Source: Plasmodium brasilianum
Lineage: Eukaryota > Apicomplexa > Aconoidasida > Haemosporida > Plasmodiidae
Assembly (NCBI RefSeq): GCF_023973825.1
Contig: NC_090124.1
Coordinates: 1,605,501-1,669,500 of the forward strand
Length of the DNA stretch: 64,000 nucleotides
Direction of reading: 5' to 3'
Shown here in pieces: positions 13,783 to 23,720 of this stretch. The position numbers were made by a program, and so were the translations under genes. Under the pieces are notes generated by a model. It was not told the origin of the DNA. It did no database searches and saw nothing but the letters and a program-made list of their open reading frames with translations. Each line of letters begins with the position of its first letter. Position 1 is the first letter of the stretch.

Positions 13783-14188
13783 ACCCCTGAGCAGACAAGA
13801 AGGCTTATGTGCACAATTCCATTAAGAGCATGTACAAATACGCGAGGACTGGCAATATCAACGAAATTTTTATAAAATTTGATAATCTAATGAATAGCTA
13901 CTTTCAAAATAAATCTCAGTGTAATATATGCTTCATGATATTGCACGAAAGGAAGACCTGTGATAAAACGTGCTCGAAGTGCAACGCCGCATACCACAGC
14001 CACTGCCTCCACAAGTACGTCCCCCACACATACATGCGTGCATATGTGTATGTATATTTGCATGCGTTTGCACGCGTCTACATATATGTGTTTACAAATG
14101 TATTCATTCCTTCTTTCCTCCCTGTAGGTGGTTTTTAACATCGCACAACACCAAGTGCCCTTCGTGTCAAATGCAGTTCAACTCGTGA
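4867..14188 (+). CDS. LTN1: E3 ubiquitin-protein ligase listerin (ribosome quality control)
   Basis: Listerin binds 60S subunits that still hold a peptidyl-tRNA and ubiquitinates the stalled chain. Likely exons: 4867-4901, 5325-5469, 5731-5845, 6147 to about 6169, about 6270-6369, 6559 to about 8667, 9116-13370, 13795-14014 and 14128-14188. N-terminal blocks match the conserved start: LHKKSLQTKLKSIN, then ELILHLSKC, YSLRE joined to TAQV, and LSSDILSIIFP. A long HEAT-type helical body follows, broken by SGSGQS and GMN repeats. Near the C-terminus an RWD-like segment (FMPNYPFSQLVI) precedes a C-terminal RING: CNIC, TCSKC, YHSHCLHK, then after an intron WFLTS and CPSC. The RING is the decisive evidence. 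Donors at 6169 and 8667 and the fifth exon start are the least certain points. The product is about 2,300 residues, longer than animal or yeast listerin because of inserts. Confidence 0.88.
4970..5165. repeat. Minisatellite in listerin intron 1
   Basis: Degenerate 12-nt units of the type CTTTTCCAACTT, alternating with TTCTTAA or TTCTGAA forms, repeat for about 200 bp inside the first listerin intron. The pyrimidine-rich strand is the sense strand. It opens frames on both strands, none of which looks like protein. Confidence 0.85.
5913..6092. repeat. 12-nt minisatellite in listerin intron 3
   Basis: About 15 copies of a 12-nt unit (TATGTAACTGCG, with a G/A change at the last position) lie head to tail inside the intron between the exons ending at 5845 and starting at 6147. 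The repeat length is a multiple of three, so long frames of TAYV or MQLHTQLH type appear on both strands; these are artefacts. Confidence 0.92.
8740..9060. repeat. 22-nt minisatellite in listerin intron
   Basis: Units of about 22 nt, alternating GCGTCCATATTTACAC or GAATGCATATTTACAC with GTCTGT or ATATGT endings, fill most of the intron before the exon starting at 9116. There are about a dozen copies. Confidence 0.88.
9780..9906 (+). repeat. Coding repeat (SGSGQS) in listerin
   Basis: About seven copies of an 18-nt unit encode a Ser/Gly/Gln hexapeptide within the large exon. The units are nearly identical, which suggests recent expansion; length probably varies between isolates. Confidence 0.9.
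12288..12396 (+). repeat. Coding repeat (GMN) in listerin
   Basis: A 9-nt unit encoding Gly-Met-Asn, with a few Ser and Lys changes, is repeated about 12 times in the large exon, in an Asn/Ser-rich insert upstream of the RWD/RING end. Confidence 0.9.
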
Positions 14189-15163
14189 AAAAATAATGGA
14201 AAGGTAGCTGTTCCCCTTTTTTTCCTTATCAGTTGTGTATACATGAGTGTATACAGTTTGTATTATGCTTTTTTTATATTTTGCTTTTTTTGTATTTTGC
14301 ATTTTATATATTTTGCATTTTATATATTTTGCATTTTATGTATTTTGCTTTTTTTATATTTTGCCTATTTTGTATTTTGCTTATTTAATATTTTGCTTAT
14401 TTAATATTTTGCTTTTTTTAGATTTTGCCTTTTTTGTATTTTGCTTTTTTTATATTTTGCCATTTTTGTATTTTGCTTATTTAATATTTTGCTTTTTTTA
14501 TATTTTGCCTTCTTTGTATTTTTCCTTCTTTGTATTTTTCCTTTTTTGTATTTTTCTTATTTTACAGTTTGTTTATCTTGTATTTAATGTACATAATATT
14601 TTTCATATTTTACATTTTTCTCGTTTGAATGGGTTAACTTTATTTCTTTAAAAATTTTGAAAATAAAAATGGATGGTCGAAAATAATTATCACCTTGATA
14701 AAATTTTTGCATTCACACGCTTGTCTCAGTGTCTGCATGTGTAATAGGCATCCAATGTGTTAAGATATATTCATTATTTTTTTTTTTTTGGACAAAAAAA
14801 GGAAGAAGGAAGACAGAAACGAGGAAGTAGAGAATTGGGGAAGGAACGAAATAAATAAAAAAAATAGATATAACCCCTTGAAAAAGAAAAAATTCAAAAG
14901 TTGTATGTGATGGTTTACTAGGGGAGGTTCATAAGGGAGAAGTGTAGACGAAAAACTTGCACCTAAGTGTGTTTGTGTGTTTGTGTGTATGTGTGTATGT
15001 ATGTATGTGTGTATGTATGTATGTGTGTATGTATGTATGTGTGTATGTATGTATGTGTGTATGTATGTATGTATGTGTGTATGTATGTATGTATGTGTGT
15101 ATGTATGTGTGTATGTATGTGTGTGTATATGCACGTATGCTTCTTATATGCAATTCGCTCGGA
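14189..15163. other. 3'-3' intergenic spacer with two repeats
   Basis: Spacer between converging listerin and kinase genes. At about 14265-14575 there is a T-rich degenerate repeat of 16-18 nt units (TATTTTGCTTTTTT type). At about 14965-15130 there is a GTAT microsatellite with GTGT interruptions. Nothing here looks coding apart from repeat-driven frames. Confidence 0.8.
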
Positions 15164-17020
15164 TCAGGTGAAGCCCTGGAAGGAGGGGACGTCCTGTACA
15201 ATGCTCTTGTTGGTCGTGGTGGACGACTTGAAGTCTTTTTTCCGCTGCTTTTTCCTGTCAGGAGTGGAAAAGTCAGGTATTGATAGGTTCCGTTTGATTC
15301 GCATATTTTTAGCGAATTCATAGGAGTGATCTGGATTGATAACGTGATAACTTGATCTGTTATATTTCCTTCTTTTGGCAGAAGCAGTAGGAGGAGTCAT
15401 GTAATGTGTCGAATCTTCATAGAAAGAAGAAAGGTCTTCTTTTGTATCCATTCCATTTTTTTCCTTCATATCGTTTAAAACTTTTATACTAGCTCTTTTT
15501 ATGAATCCATTGGAATTCATTTCATCATTTGCATATCTATCGGAAAAGATGGCAAAGGATCTCCTACCACTTTTTTTATATCCTCCCAAATTTTTAAAGG
15601 TATCATTAATTAACTTGAAAATAATTTTTGCATATTTATCATTTGATTTACATAAAAAATGGGAAATCATAGTAGTTGTTAGTAGCTTTTTTTTCTTTTG
15701 TTCAATTTCTCTAAATGTCTTAATACCTATGTAATATTTCAAACAATGTACATACCAGTTATAAACCCCTATTCCATCTAAATTATCGAAACGTATGTCT
15801 GAAAACCATGGATGGGAAAGTGCATCAGCAGCTGTAATTCTATCATTAGGATTATATTTTAACATTTTGACTAGTAGATCAATACCTAATTCATCAATTC
15901 TACCATTTGTAATTACATTTAATGCATCTTTTTTATTTTTAATATTAACATTAAAAAAATCAGCTTTTAAAGGATAAAAACGGGAGTCACTAAAAAATTC
16001 CAATTCATCATTATTAGGTTTTCCTAACGAATTGACAATTCGTATTATAAGATCAAATTCTGTAACTCCTCTAAATAATGGTTTTCCAATAATTAATTCG
16101 CATATAATACAAGCAGCTGACCATATGTCTACATTTAATCCATATTGAAAATCTTTATTATTATAATAGTCCTCTTCTTTTTCTTTTTTTCTTTTATTTT
16201 TTTTATTTTTTGATATTTCAAATTTGGATAACAAAACTTCTAGAGGTCTATAATAAATTGTACAAACAGTTGGAGTCATATCTCCATCATTTTTTAATTC
16301 TCTACATAAACCTAAATCACCAATTTTTAGTAAATATTTATTATTAGCTGTTTGTTGTAACATTACATTTTCTGGTTTTAAATCTCGATGGCACATTTTA
16401 TTATTATGTAAATATGCTAATCCGTTTAGTAATTGAAAAGATAGCCATTTTGCTTCTTTTAAATTTAAGCCCGCTTGGTCTTCACTAATCTTTGTCCTTT
16501 GAATTAATTTTTTTAAATCTCCTCCATCGCAATATTCATAAGCAGCAAATATATATTTTTGATGAGCAGATAATGGAGTCATATCTAATTTAGCTTGCAA
16601 ATGGTAATTAGAAGTATAATGCTGTAATATCTGTCTATTTATATATTCACTTATACATTTCTGTCTATCTATAGTAACATCAATTAATCGTAATATATTT
16701 GGATGACGACCTATATTTTTTAAACAAATCAATTCTCTTAATGTTGTACAACTTATTCCTTCATCATTTATTGTTCTTAAATCATCTCTAAAAAATTTTA
16801 TTGCATATACATTTTTTCGAAAAAATACAAATTCGTCTGTATAATAGTCATACGGCAAATAGTTTGTGTTCTCATACAAATCATTATTATTACTATACTT
16901 TATCACCTTCCCTTTGTACACATCTCCATACGTTCCCCTCCCCAGCTTTTCTTCCAACGACACTGTCGAGTATATATTATTGAAATAAATTTTGCATTTG
17001 GTCAGCGTTATCCCGAACAT
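15164..17020 (-). CDS. CRK5: CDK-like protein kinase, probable CRK5
   Basis: Serine/threonine kinase of the CDK group, single exon, about 618 residues from the ATG at 17018-17020 (MFGITL). An earlier in-frame ATG sits in a TATG-rich leader and is unlikely. Visible motifs: glycine loop LGRGTYGDVYKG (26-37), catalytic lysine in YAIKFF (Lys75), a PSTAIRE-like helix GISCTTLREL (88-97), HRDLKPENV (211-219), and the metal-binding motif written DLG instead of DFG (235-237). The APE motif is replaced by PLE (RPLEVLL), followed by a Lys/Glu insert, then DIWSAACIICELIIG. An insert of about 40 residues lies between strands 3 and 4. The C-terminal extension is basic and ends near TPDRKKQRKK. In P. berghei, CRK5 acts in male gametogenesis. 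The CRK5 name rests on kinase type plus position near FabI and the RNB gene as I recall them from P. falciparum chromosome 6. Confidence 0.82.
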   Translation of the reverse strand: MFGITLTKCKIYFNNIYSTVSLEEKLGRGTYGDVYKGKVIKYSNNNDLYENTNYLPYDYYTDEFVFFRKNVYAIKFFRDDLRTINDEGISCTTLRELICLKNIGRHPNILRLIDVTIDRQKCISEYINRQILQHYTSNYHLQAKLDMTPLSAHQKYIFAAYEYCDGGDLKKLIQRTKISEDQAGLNLKEAKWLSFQLLNGLAYLHNNKMCHRDLKPENVMLQQTANNKYLLKIGDLGLCRELKNDGDMTPTVCTIYYRPLEVLLSKFEISKNKKNKRKKEKEEDYYNNKDFQYGLNVDIWSAACIICELIIGKPLFRGVTEFDLIIRIVNSLGKPNNDELEFFSDSRFYPLKADFFNVNIKNKKDALNVITNGRIDELGIDLLVKMLKYNPNDRITAADALSHPWFSDIRFDNLDGIGVYNWYVHCLKYYIGIKTFREIEQKKKKLLTTTMISHFLCKSNDKYAKIIFKLINDTFKNLGGYKKSGRRSFAIFSDRYANDEMNSNGFIKRASIKVLNDMKEKNGMDTKEDLSSFYEDSTHYMTPPTASAKRRKYNRSSYHVINPDHSYEFAKNMRIKRNLSIPDFSTPDRKKQRKKDFKSSTTTNKSIVQDVPSFQGFT

Positions 17021-20000
17021 TGTTCCACGTGCATGTAAGTGTGTATATGCATATGTACATGTATATGCACACGAATATGTGTACATACGCACGAACAAAT
17101 GCCCACCAAATAAGGCGTAAATGCAAGCTAAACTAAATAAAAATGAAAAAGGAATACAAAATTTTTAACTTGCAATGGTTTTTATTTTTTTCTCCTCAGT
17201 TAGACAAAATGTGCAAATTCCTATTTGGAAAAGGGGGGCGAATTGGGGAAATAAAAAAAAAAAAAAAAAAAAATTATATCATAAGTATACTTGTGTTTAT
17301 ATAAGTCAACCAAGGTACAAAAATAAAAAAAGAAAAGTAAAAGAGAGAGAGAGAGAGAGACAGAGAGAGAGACAGAGAGACAGACAGACAGAGAAAAAAA
17401 AAAAAAAAAAAAAAATTCTCCTTAGTACATCTTTTCGTACGGATGGGAGTTATTCGATCGCGTAACCTTTCCTAGCTATTGGTGGTAATAAGGAGAAAGA
17501 GGATACACACATACATGTTTGTGTAAGTGTACATGTGCGCAAACTCGCACGTGTGTGTGTGTGTGTTTGTATGTATGTATGTATGCTTGTATGTATGTTT
17601 GTATGTATGTATGTATGTATGTATGTATGTTTGTATGTATGTATATTTGTATGTATGTATGTATGCATGTATATACGGTACACACTTGAACCTAAGCTTG
17701 ACAAGGGATTATATCTGACAAGAGCTTAGTTGATTTAAACGGACGTTTGAGCATAAAGCAAATGGGAGTAATTTACCCCTAACACAGGAAAGGAATAAAA
17801 AAACAAAGAAAAAGAAAGAGGAAAAAAATGTACATGTATATATGTATGTACGTATATAAGTTAACTATATATATATATATATGCTTATGCGTTTATGTGT
17901 GTACACTTTTTCTCTCAATGTGCGTTACTTATATTTCGTTGATATGAGGACGATACGCGGGTGCGTGTTTACATTTTAGAAGTGTGTGTAAATACAACAC
18001 ATGGTGTCAACTCTATTTAAGCAAAAAAAAAAAAAAAAAAAAAAAAAAAGAAAGAAAAAAAAAAAAATGTTGAGAGTATTTACGATCTTATTACGCAAGT
18101 CCGAATAATTAGCACTCATTTCAGTGCATGTATGTATTCAATACAAGAGAGAGCATGAGCATGTATTCCTTACGTGTGCAATCATTTACACACTCTTTAT
18201 ATTGTATATGTACGTTCTCGAATGTTCAAACTTTGCATATCACTCTGATGAGATTGCTCATTCGAAATTTTAAATAATAACTAATAGTTAAGAAGTCCTA
18301 AGTATGGATTTACAAGAAAAAAAAAAAAAAAAAAAAATATATATATTTCTTTTACTTACCAATGACTTCACAAACAAACAAACGAAAAAAAAAAAAAATA
18401 ATATTAAAATGAGAAAGTAGACAAAGAGTAATCAATAAATACTTCAATAATGAAAAAAAAAAAAAAAATTGCGAATAAAAGCAAATTTAAATAAAAAAGG
18501 GAAAGGAAAAAAAATAAAAATAATAAATAAAAAAAAAAATAAAAACGAAGCCAGGAATGTATTTATGCTTTTTGGTTAACCATAATGAAAAAATAAAAAT
18601 GAACAAAAATAAATGAAATAAAAGTAAATGAAAAAAACAAACGAAATAAAACAAATGAGTAAAGCAAAATAATAGGAGTGAAATAAAATAAATACAATAA
18701 GAAAATAAAATGGAGGGAAAAAAAGAAGAGCAAAGGAAAGGCGCAAACAAAGTGATATCAAATGAAATCACAAATGTGCGCTTAGGCATATGACACTATG
18801 CTAGATGATAATATTGAAAAAACAAAAATTAAATTAAAATAAAAAAAAAAAAAAAAAAAGAAAACTCCACAAATTAACAGGTTAAGTCAACGAATAAACG
18901 AATTAACAGTCAAATGAACCAACTGTCCAATTGTCCTTTTGCACAGTTGTCCAATTGTACAATCGTCTCGTTAGCCAAAGGATTTACGAACAAACTACTT
19001 AAACGATAGTACGTTATCATCCTGTAATATTCAAATAATGAGCTGCTTAAAAAAGTTTAGTTGTCATTTGTGCTAAAGAAATAAGTTCACTAGTAGACTA
19101 CACTTCTCACACTGCATAATTAGGAAGAGCATGTGAAAAAACAAAAAAACAAAAAATAGAATAGAAAAACAAAAAAAAAAAAAATAGAACAGAAAAACAA
19201 AAAAAAAAAAAAAAAAAATAGAACAAAAAAACAAAAAAAAAATAGAACAAAAAAACAAAAAAAAAACTTCAAAACGATTTAAAAAACTTTTGGAAAAAAT
19301 TAAATTACACTTAAATTATGTAAAATAAAAAGGGACGAAGAATAAGAATGTAAAACTTAATTTATTATGTTTATCCACTCTCCCCGTTGGTTCCCTTGAG
19401 CAAATTTCATACAGACCTTGTATTTTTTATTGCATTTCACAAAAGGAAAAGAAAAAAAAAAAAAATTATAAATAATTTTTTTTTTTTTAAAACGAGGGGG
19501 AATACGAACATATGGATCGCACTCACACACTTGTACTCCTATGCATATATTTATAAATATGTAAAGAACTTGACTCAATGTTCACACTGTTTCCTTAAAG
19601 TGCAGTTCTAATAAGCAAAAAATCAAAAGCAAAAGCAAAAGAAATGCTCATATGACAATAACTATTTTTTTCTTCTTCCCTGCTTTTTTTATTTATTTTT
19701 TTAAATAGTGAGGGAAAATGAAAACAAATGTGTATGTATGTGTACATTTATAAGCTTATGTATATTTCATTTTATTTATTTTTTTGCCTTTTATTTTTAT
19801 ACTTTTTATTTTTTTACCTTTTATTTTTTTTACTTTTTATTGTTTTACTTTTTATTGTTTTACTTTCTATTATTTTACTTTTTATTTTTTTATTTTATTT
19901 TTTTTTATTTTTTTTTATTTTAATTTTTTTTAATTTCTTTTTTTTGCTGTATCCAATCGTAACGCCGTAATTTTCTGAATTCCACGTAATTATGTGAATA

Positions 20001-20098
20001 TAAATCAAACAAAATGTTCGAATATATTTCACACCTTTTTTCATAGCTTTATATATGACTTGATATTACGACCTTATTTTCTTTTTTTCAATGATTCA

Positions 20099-20625
20099 AT
20101 GACGCATTTGCGTTTTCAAGGAGTTAACATATTTTCGTTCGACATGTGTGAAGTTGTGCATATAAGTATATAAGCATGCACATGTGTGTAAGTTATGTGT
20201 ATAGGTAGAGACGAATGATACAATTTTTTCATAGTTGTTGGCTCCAAAGAAAAGGCACTACACGAGAAGAAACAAAAAGGAGAACAAATTTTAGTTGTTA
20301 TAGATTAAGTCTTACTCCAATTTATTTGCATATTTTTTGCGTATTTTTTGTATATTTTTTGCATATTTTTTGCGTATTTTTTGAGTATTTTTTGCTTATT
20401 TTTTGCGTATTTTTTGCTTATTTTTTGCACATTTTTATATATAATTTTTTTCATTTTTGCCCATTTTTTTGCACATGTTTTTTCGTATATTTTTCCCATT
20501 TTATAGCACGCATTTTCTTATTTTTGGGTCCAAACGTGGGGGAAAAACTGGTAAAAGTTAAAGAGTACGATAAAATAGAAGAAATTTTTTCTCGTTTACG
20601 TTTGAACATACTCGGAGTGCAGTAA
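20099..20625 (+). CDS. Possible small spliced gene, product unknown (uncertain)
   Basis: Protein-like, non-repetitive segments occur here in an otherwise simple-sequence region. An ATG at 20099 starts a 67-nt exon (MTHLRFQGVNIF...) ending at a GTATAT donor at 20166. It joins in phase 1 to an exon at 20235 after TTTTTTCATAG, which reads VGSKEKALHEKKQKGEQ and reaches a TAA at 20306-20308. A further segment before a TAA at 20623-20625 reads GEKLVKVKEYDKIEEIFSR; it could be a third exon, but I cannot find a donor in a matching phase. I recognise no family. This may be a real short gene, a degenerate gene or chance. Confidence 0.25.
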
Positions 20626-21164
20626 TTATTTTTGAGTCCGATCTATAACATTGTTTTGAAATATGTACGAACGCATATCTTTATATATTATTTATATGTA
20701 TATGTATAAGTATATTCATATATATATTTACATATGCACAAATTTACATATACACATATTTACATATGCACGTACGTATGCATAACATTTTGTAGTTTGA
20801 ATGCATAATATGAGAAACAACAGGAAATTAATTTGTTTGTTTTAAGGGGGGAAAAATCGCACTTAAGGGAAAAACTAAAATTACATTTTATATGAACATA
20901 AGGATTATAAACATGCGTTAGTTCCTAAGTATGTAAGTACGCGAATGAGTACATACATACATGGGAATACATGCACGTGTTACATGCGTATGGTACGCAC
21001 GTACAATATATAGGGGTTATCTATATGAGTATCTTCTGTATGCCGGCGCAAACTTTGAGGAGAAACTTGAACTTCCTACATAAACAATAAAAAGAGGTAA
21101 AACTCAAAATTTTGTTAAACCAATTCAAAGCTTAAAATGGAAAAAAATAAATCAACGAAAAAGT

Positions 21165-21362
21165 AAAAAATATAAATGTAAAAAATAAAATGTAAAAAAT
21201 ATAAATGTAAAAAATAAAATGTAAAAAATATAAATGTAAAGAATATAAATGTAAAAAATAAAATGTAAAAAGTAAAATGTAAAAAGTAAAATGTAAAAAG
21301 TAAAATGTAAAAAGTAAAATGTAAAAAATAAAATGTAAAAAATAAAATGTAAAAAATAAAAA
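21165..21362. repeat. A-rich tandem repeat
   Basis: Units of 10-11 nt of the form TGTAAAAAATAAAA or TGTAAAAAGTAAAA repeat for about 200 bp upstream of the ribonuclease gene. No coding potential is seen. Confidence 0.85.
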
Positions 21363-22353
21363 AAAGAACTTTTTGCCTTATATAATCATCATGTATGTTT
21401 ATTCATCATTCCTCTATACTCAACATTTGAAAAACAAAAAAAAAAAAAAAAAAAAAATACTAAAACGCTAAAACGCTAAAATATGAAGAGTAGTGGGGGC
21501 ATGTACACCAAGATGGTGAAATATTATGTACATTGAAGTGTCGAAATAATATGAAAGAGAAAATGGCTAGAAAAAAAAAAAAAAAAAATAGTTCAACGAA
21601 TGTACGCTTTTTCGTATATTTTGTATGTACGTGAAATTTATGTACATATGCTTGTACATATTTTTGTTTGTTTGTATGTACGTGTTACCCGTACGTTTGT
21701 ACGTATGTTATATTTCTCTATGTATATTCGTACACGTGTATGTGTTATCGTACGTTTGTGAGGGAAAAAAAAAAAAAAAAGAGAGAAAAAAAGAAACACA
21801 TAAAAGATTGTTCATTGACATATTATTGTGTAGTCATTTATGATATTTGTCATACCCCCCAAGAATTATGTAAACAATGATTTATATCGTTATTTTTGTA
21901 ACATATAATGTTTTTAAAGGACTGTATACATTTTCGTAAATATATAACCCAATATCCTACGATTTATGCAAATCTTAGTGAAAAACCATAATTCAGGAGT
22001 ATTATAGGAGTTGCCTAAAGTGAACACCATACCTTATGTATTAATCATATCATAATAAAAACTAGTCAACTTTTTCTTTTTTTTTTTCTCTCCTTCCTTT
22101 ATTAATTTTCTTGTCATTTTTTTTCAACTTTTCCACGATTTTTTCAAAAATTTCTCGTCGTTTTCTATCTTTGCGCGTCATTTTTGTGTATATATTTCTT
22201 TGCTGTTTTTTTGCAATTTTTTGCAACTTTTTTGTAATTTTTTGCAACTTTTTTGTAATTTTTTGCAACTTTTTTGTAATTTTTTGCAATTTTTTTGTAA
22301 TTTTTTGCAAAAATTGAATTTGATAAAGAGTGAGAAACAATGCCCGTAGGAGC

Positions 22354-23656
22354 ATGAATGAAAATAAAAAGAATAAATTACATGAAAAAGTAAGAAGCAA
22401 AAGAAAAAGAGAAAGATTTAAAGAATTTTCTTGTGTTCATTATAAACAGGATATTGCTTTAATATACAAAAGGGAAGAGAAAATATTAATGCAAATGCAA
22501 AATGGATCTAAAACAACGCAGTATTTTATGAAGAGCAAGGAGGTGGATGCACTTAATAGGAGTTCGTCAAATGAACTTACAAAGCATGGTGCAGGGGATG
22601 GCGGAAGACGTAGCATGAGTAATCCTCCGAGTTGCTACGAAAGACATGCACATGAAGGCGACAATGATGATGTTATAGATGAGGAGGAGGTGGATAAGGA
22701 CAAAGTGGGTAACAATAAAGTGGACGAGTACAAAGCGCACGAGTACAAAGCGCACGAGTACAAAGCGTATGAAGGGAAAAGTGCAGCAAAAGAGGGACTA
22801 AAAAAGGGGTCAAAAAAGGACGGAGACGTCCACAACTCTGCTATTATCACCGCTAAACAGAATAGCGAGAAATGTATGAACAAAATGGCAAGGGATAAAG
22901 ATGACAAGGACTTGGTAGGAAAGGAGGATAGCTGTACTTTAAAAGAGCCTTGTGAACAAGGAAAGGAATTTCCAGTGGAAAATAAAGAAGAAGATGAATT
23001 AATACTAAAAATTATAAACATTATTATAACACAAAAAAAAATAATAAATATTGTAAAACTATATTTTGAAAAAGGAACAGTACAATATGCTAGTTTAAAA
23101 ATAAAAAAAATTTTAGTTAAAAAAACAATATGTGATATAAATTTTCGACATATACAAGTATTGTTAGTAAGGAATGTTGATGTGAATAATATAAACAATA
23201 CGTTGGTTAGTAATAAAAAAATTCAATCTTTTAAAAACTATCTTTTTCCAAAGCAAAAAATAAGAAAGTTTAAACGTTTGCTAGCTCATATATTTAAAAA
23301 GAACCCTATATATCTTTACATTTCAAGTTTTTACAAAGAATTGACAATAACAGAAGAGGAATACTTACATTGTGTGGGTTTCTTATGCTTATATCTACTA
23401 AAGAGAGCGAATAAGAACTCCAAAAATTACAAAAAATATAAAGGTATTCTTGAATATGTTAGGGATAGTTTACTCAAAAAAAGGGAAGCAGCAGCGAAAA
23501 AAGCAGCAAACACAGAAGGCAATAATGCAGGGAACGAAGCAGAGGGTGTGGAGGAAATAAGGGACGAGGAGCAACAGGCTCCTAAAAATAAGAAGAATAA
23601 AGAAAAGAAAAAAAAAAAAAAGAATAATAGTAATAGTAATAGTAATAGTAATAGCA

Positions 23657-23720
<64 letters not shown>

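Larger units (their letters stand above)
17021..22353. other. Long 5'-5' intergenic region, mostly non-coding
   Basis: More than 5 kb between the divergent kinase and ribonuclease genes. It contains purine runs (GAGA at 17345-17395), a GTAT microsatellite (17565-17675), many A-runs (18020-18068, 18315-18345, 19160-19265), a T-rich block (19750-19945), a TTTTTTGCGTA repeat (20330-20430), an A-rich TGTAAAAAATAAAA repeat (21165-21360) and a TTTTTTGCAACTT repeat (22205-22315). The only protein-like segments I can find are the weak candidates described near 20.1-20.6 kb. It probably holds long 5' UTRs and promoters of both genes. Confidence 0.65.

Noticed and set aside
14929..15321. Thr/His/Ile-rich and Cys/Val/Tyr-rich frames around the GTAT microsatellite
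   Set aside because: Tetranucleotide repeats give open frames in most phases; similar frames recur at every TATG array in the window.
18240..18300. Box C-like TGATGA sequence suggesting a C/D snoRNA
   Set aside because: No matching D box or terminal stem could be found at a suitable distance.
19073..19580. Minus-strand Cys-containing peptides (CECDPYVRIP, YKVCMKFAQGNQRGEW, CEKCSLLVN) that might be a zinc-binding gene
   Set aside because: The pieces are short, no in-phase splice joins link them, there is no clear start, and the surrounding sequence is poly(A)/poly(T).
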